64,000 bases of DNA from an uncultured Pelagibacteraceae bacterium. Lineage in GTDB: Bacteria; Pseudomonadota; Alphaproteobacteria; Pelagibacterales; Pelagibacteraceae. The stretch is from contig CACIPU010000001.1 in assembly GCA_902588625.1 (NCBI GenBank), forward strand, positions 1 through 64,000. The letters are read 5' to 3'. Below the pieces are notes generated by a model. That model ran no database searches. It had not been told where the DNA came from and saw only the letters and a list, made by a program, of their open reading frames with translations. The translations under genes were made by a program, and so were the position numbers. Of this stretch, positions 61,863 to 64,000 are shown in pieces. How positions within the stretch are numbered: the stretch's first letter is position 1; every line of letters starts with the position of its first letter.

Positions 61863-61868
61863 GATTTT

Positions 61869-62696
61869 TTAGTCTCTTAATAAATCGTTAATTGAAGTTT
61901 TGCTTCTTGTTTTTTCATCAACTTTTTTTACGATTATTACACAATACAAAGAAGGTCCATCAGGATTATTTTTGCTTGGCATAGCTCCTGGGACCACAAC
62001 TGAGTAATCAGGAACTTTACCATAATATACTTCACCTGTTGAACGATCAATGATTCGCGTTGATGCTCCTATATAAACCCCCATGGATAGTACAGATCCT
62101 TTTCCAACAATAACTCCTTCGGCTATTTCAGCTCTAGCTCCTATAAAACAATTATCTTCAACTATGGTTGGGTTTGCCTGCATCGGTTCTAATACTCCAC
62201 CTATTCCAGCTCCTCCAGATATATGACAATTTTTTCCAACTTGAGCACAAGATCCTACTGACGCCCATGTATCAATCATACTACCTTCATCTACATAAGC
62301 TCCAATATTTACAAACGAAGGCATTAGCACTACATTTTTTGCAATGAAGGCACCTTTTCTTATCACCCCATTAGGTACATATCTAAATCCAGCTTCGATC
62401 ATTTTTTTTTCATCCCAACCCTGTGTTTTGCCTTCAATTTTATCGTACCAAGTTGAATAAGGTCCTTTAGATGCTTTCATTTTATTTACTCTAAAACTTA
62501 ACAATATTCCTTTTTTTATCCATTGATTTACACCCCACCGGTTATCTTTTTTTTCTGCAACACGTATTTTTCCTGAGTCTAATAAATCTATAGTTTGGGT
62601 AATAGCATTTAATATTTTTTTATCAGATTTAGAATTAATCTGATTTTTATCATCCCAAGCATTATTAATAATTTTTTCAAAAGTATCAGTGTTCAT
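61869..62696 (-). CDS. dapD: Tetrahydrodipicolinate N-succinyltransferase
   Basis: [62 protein letters not shown]. Confidence 0.96.
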   Translation of the reverse strand: MNTDTFEKIINNAWDDKNQINSKSDKKILNAITQTIDLLDSGKIRVAEKKDNRWGVNQWIKKGILLSFRVNKMKASKGPYSTWYDKIEGKTQGWDEKKMIEAGFRYVPNGVIRKGAFIAKNVVLMPSFVNIGAYVDEGSMIDTWASVGSCAQVGKNCHISGGAGIGGVLEPMQANPTIVEDNCFIGARAEIAEGVIVGKGSVLSMGVYIGASTRIIDRSTGEVYYGKVPDYSVVVPGAMPSKNNPDGPSLYCVIIVKKVDEKTRSKTSINDLLRD

Positions 62697-63367
62697 TATG
62701 CAATTTTTTCTAAATTAATTTTTCTTAAAAATTCAGATAAGTCATTTGTTTTGTAATTAACAAAATCGCTATCTGAAAATTTTTTGGCCCAAGGTTCATC
62801 ATTTTCAATCCAAATTGTTTTCATACCCATTTCATATGCTGGTTTTAAATTTCTTGCAATATCTTCAACAAATACACTTAATTTTGGGTCAATTTTATGT
62901 TTTTCTATTAATTTTTTATAGGGTTCTATAGATGGTTTAGGTATAAAATCACAGTCTACAATATCAAAAATGTCATCAAAAAGTTGATTAATACCAATTT
63001 TTGTAGTCACATTTATTGCGTGTTTTTTAGATCCATTAGTAAATATAATTTTTTTTCCATCAAGTTTTTCAATTTCTTTATATAGTTTTATATCTTTTTT
63101 TAAAAAATTTATATCAATATCATGAACAAATTCTAAAAATTCATTAGCATCTATTTTATGATTTTTTATCATCCCATTTAAAGTAGTATTATATTCATAA
63201 AAATAATTTTTTTGTATTTTTTTAGCTTCATCAATACTAACATTAAGTTTTTCAGAAATATATTTAGACATTTTTTTATCTACCTGTTCAAAAACTTTAG
63301 TTTTACCAGAATATAAAGTATTATCTAAATCAAAAATCCAATATTTAATTGTTTGAAATGATTTCAT
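62696..63367 (-). CDS. HAD family pyrimidine 5'-nucleotidase-like hydrolase
   Basis: [63 protein letters not shown]. Confidence 0.88.
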   Translation of the reverse strand: MKSFQTIKYWIFDLDNTLYSGKTKVFEQVDKKMSKYISEKLNVSIDEAKKIQKNYFYEYNTTLNGMIKNHKIDANEFLEFVHDIDINFLKKDIKLYKEIEKLDGKKIIFTNGSKKHAINVTTKIGINQLFDDIFDIVDCDFIPKPSIEPYKKLIEKHKIDPKLSVFVEDIARNLKPAYEMGMKTIWIENDEPWAKKFSDSDFVNYKTNDLSEFLRKINLEKIA

Positions 63368-63999
63368 TTTCTTATAAGGGTTCCCGAACCTTTGTCTGAA
63401 AATAATTCAAAGAGAATTGAATGTGGTTTTCTACCATCTATAATAACCACACCTTTTACTCCATTGTTTACTGCATCTATGCAAGTTCTTATTTTAGGGA
63501 TCATTCCCTCACTTATTGTTTCATCATAAATTAATTTTTCCGCCTCACTTGATTTGATTTCAGAAATTAATTTTTTACTTTTATCATAAACACCTTCAAC
63601 ATCTGTCATAAGCATTAATCTTCTTGATTTTAAACTTTTTGCAAATGCACCAGCAGCAGTGTCAGCATTAATGTTATAGGTTTGATTTTTTTTATCTAAA
63701 CCTATAGGAGAAATTACTGGTATATAGTTTTCTTTTATTAAATTTTTAATTATTTTATCTTCAATTTTAGTTGGTCTACCTACAAAACCCAGAACTTTAT
63801 TTTTTTGTTCTACATAAATTGAAACATTTTCTTTTACAGTTATAGATTTTGCTTTACATCCTTTTTTCTCAAGGGCTTTAACAATTTCTTTATTAAATTC
63901 TATCATTATTTCTTCAACAACTTTTATAACTTTTTCATCAGTAACTCTAAGACCCATTATAAATTTAGTTTCTATATTTAATTCATTAAGTCTCTTTTT
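63364..63999 (-). CDS. argB: Acetylglutamate kinase, 5' truncated by window edge
   Basis: Frame continues past the called ATG to the edge (KKRLNELNIETKFI-MGLRVTDE); DTAAGAFAKSLKSRRLMLMTDVEGV, GVKGVVIIDGRKPHSILFELFSDKGSGTLI. Confidence 0.92.
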   Translation of the reverse strand, partial: KKRLNELNIETKFIMGLRVTDEKVIKVVEEIMIEFNKEIVKALEKKGCKAKSITVKENVSIYVEQKNKVLGFVGRPTKIEDKIIKNLIKENYIPVISPIGLDKKNQTYNINADTAAGAFAKSLKSRRLMLMTDVEGVYDKSKKLISEIKSSEAEKLIYDETISEGMIPKIRTCIDAVNNGVKGVVIIDGRKPHSILFELFSDKGSGTLIRK

Positions 64000-64000
64000 A

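Overview
64 kb of a very AT-rich, tightly packed alphaproteobacterial genome. Composition, gene density, overlapping genes and gene content suggest a Pelagibacterales/SAR11-like organism; this is inference, as no search was run. Most of the window is housekeeping: gltD/gltB, thrS-infC-rpmI-rplT, pheS-pheT, lepA, class I lysS, pyrD, rpmB, cobT/cobS, bolA, aroB/aroK, def-fmt-truA, dapE/dapD and argB. Main points of interest: (1) an intact tRNA-Ser(GGA) directly after lepA is followed by three decayed tRNA-Ser 3'-end copies. They divide 33.6-37.1 kb into modules with one predicted gene each, and two copies lie in equal-length 138-bp direct repeats. This looks like a serial tRNA-targeted mini-island array with no integrase in the window. 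(2) A DUF4956 / exported CotH-like + beta-helix-like + inorganic pyrophosphatase fusion / VTC-domain cassette, a candidate extracytoplasmic phosphate or polyphosphate system. (3) A pyruvate dehydrogenase in which the lipoyl domain sits on homodimeric-type E1 (AceE) through a 21-bp tandem-repeat linker, while the adjacent E2 has no lipoyl domain. (4) A cobalamin riboswitch upstream of a BtuB-like receptor and a DUF1289-DUF6580 membrane protein. (5) Three unannotated microprotein ORFs, one a 16-aa hydrophobic peptide with a strong Shine-Dalgarno.
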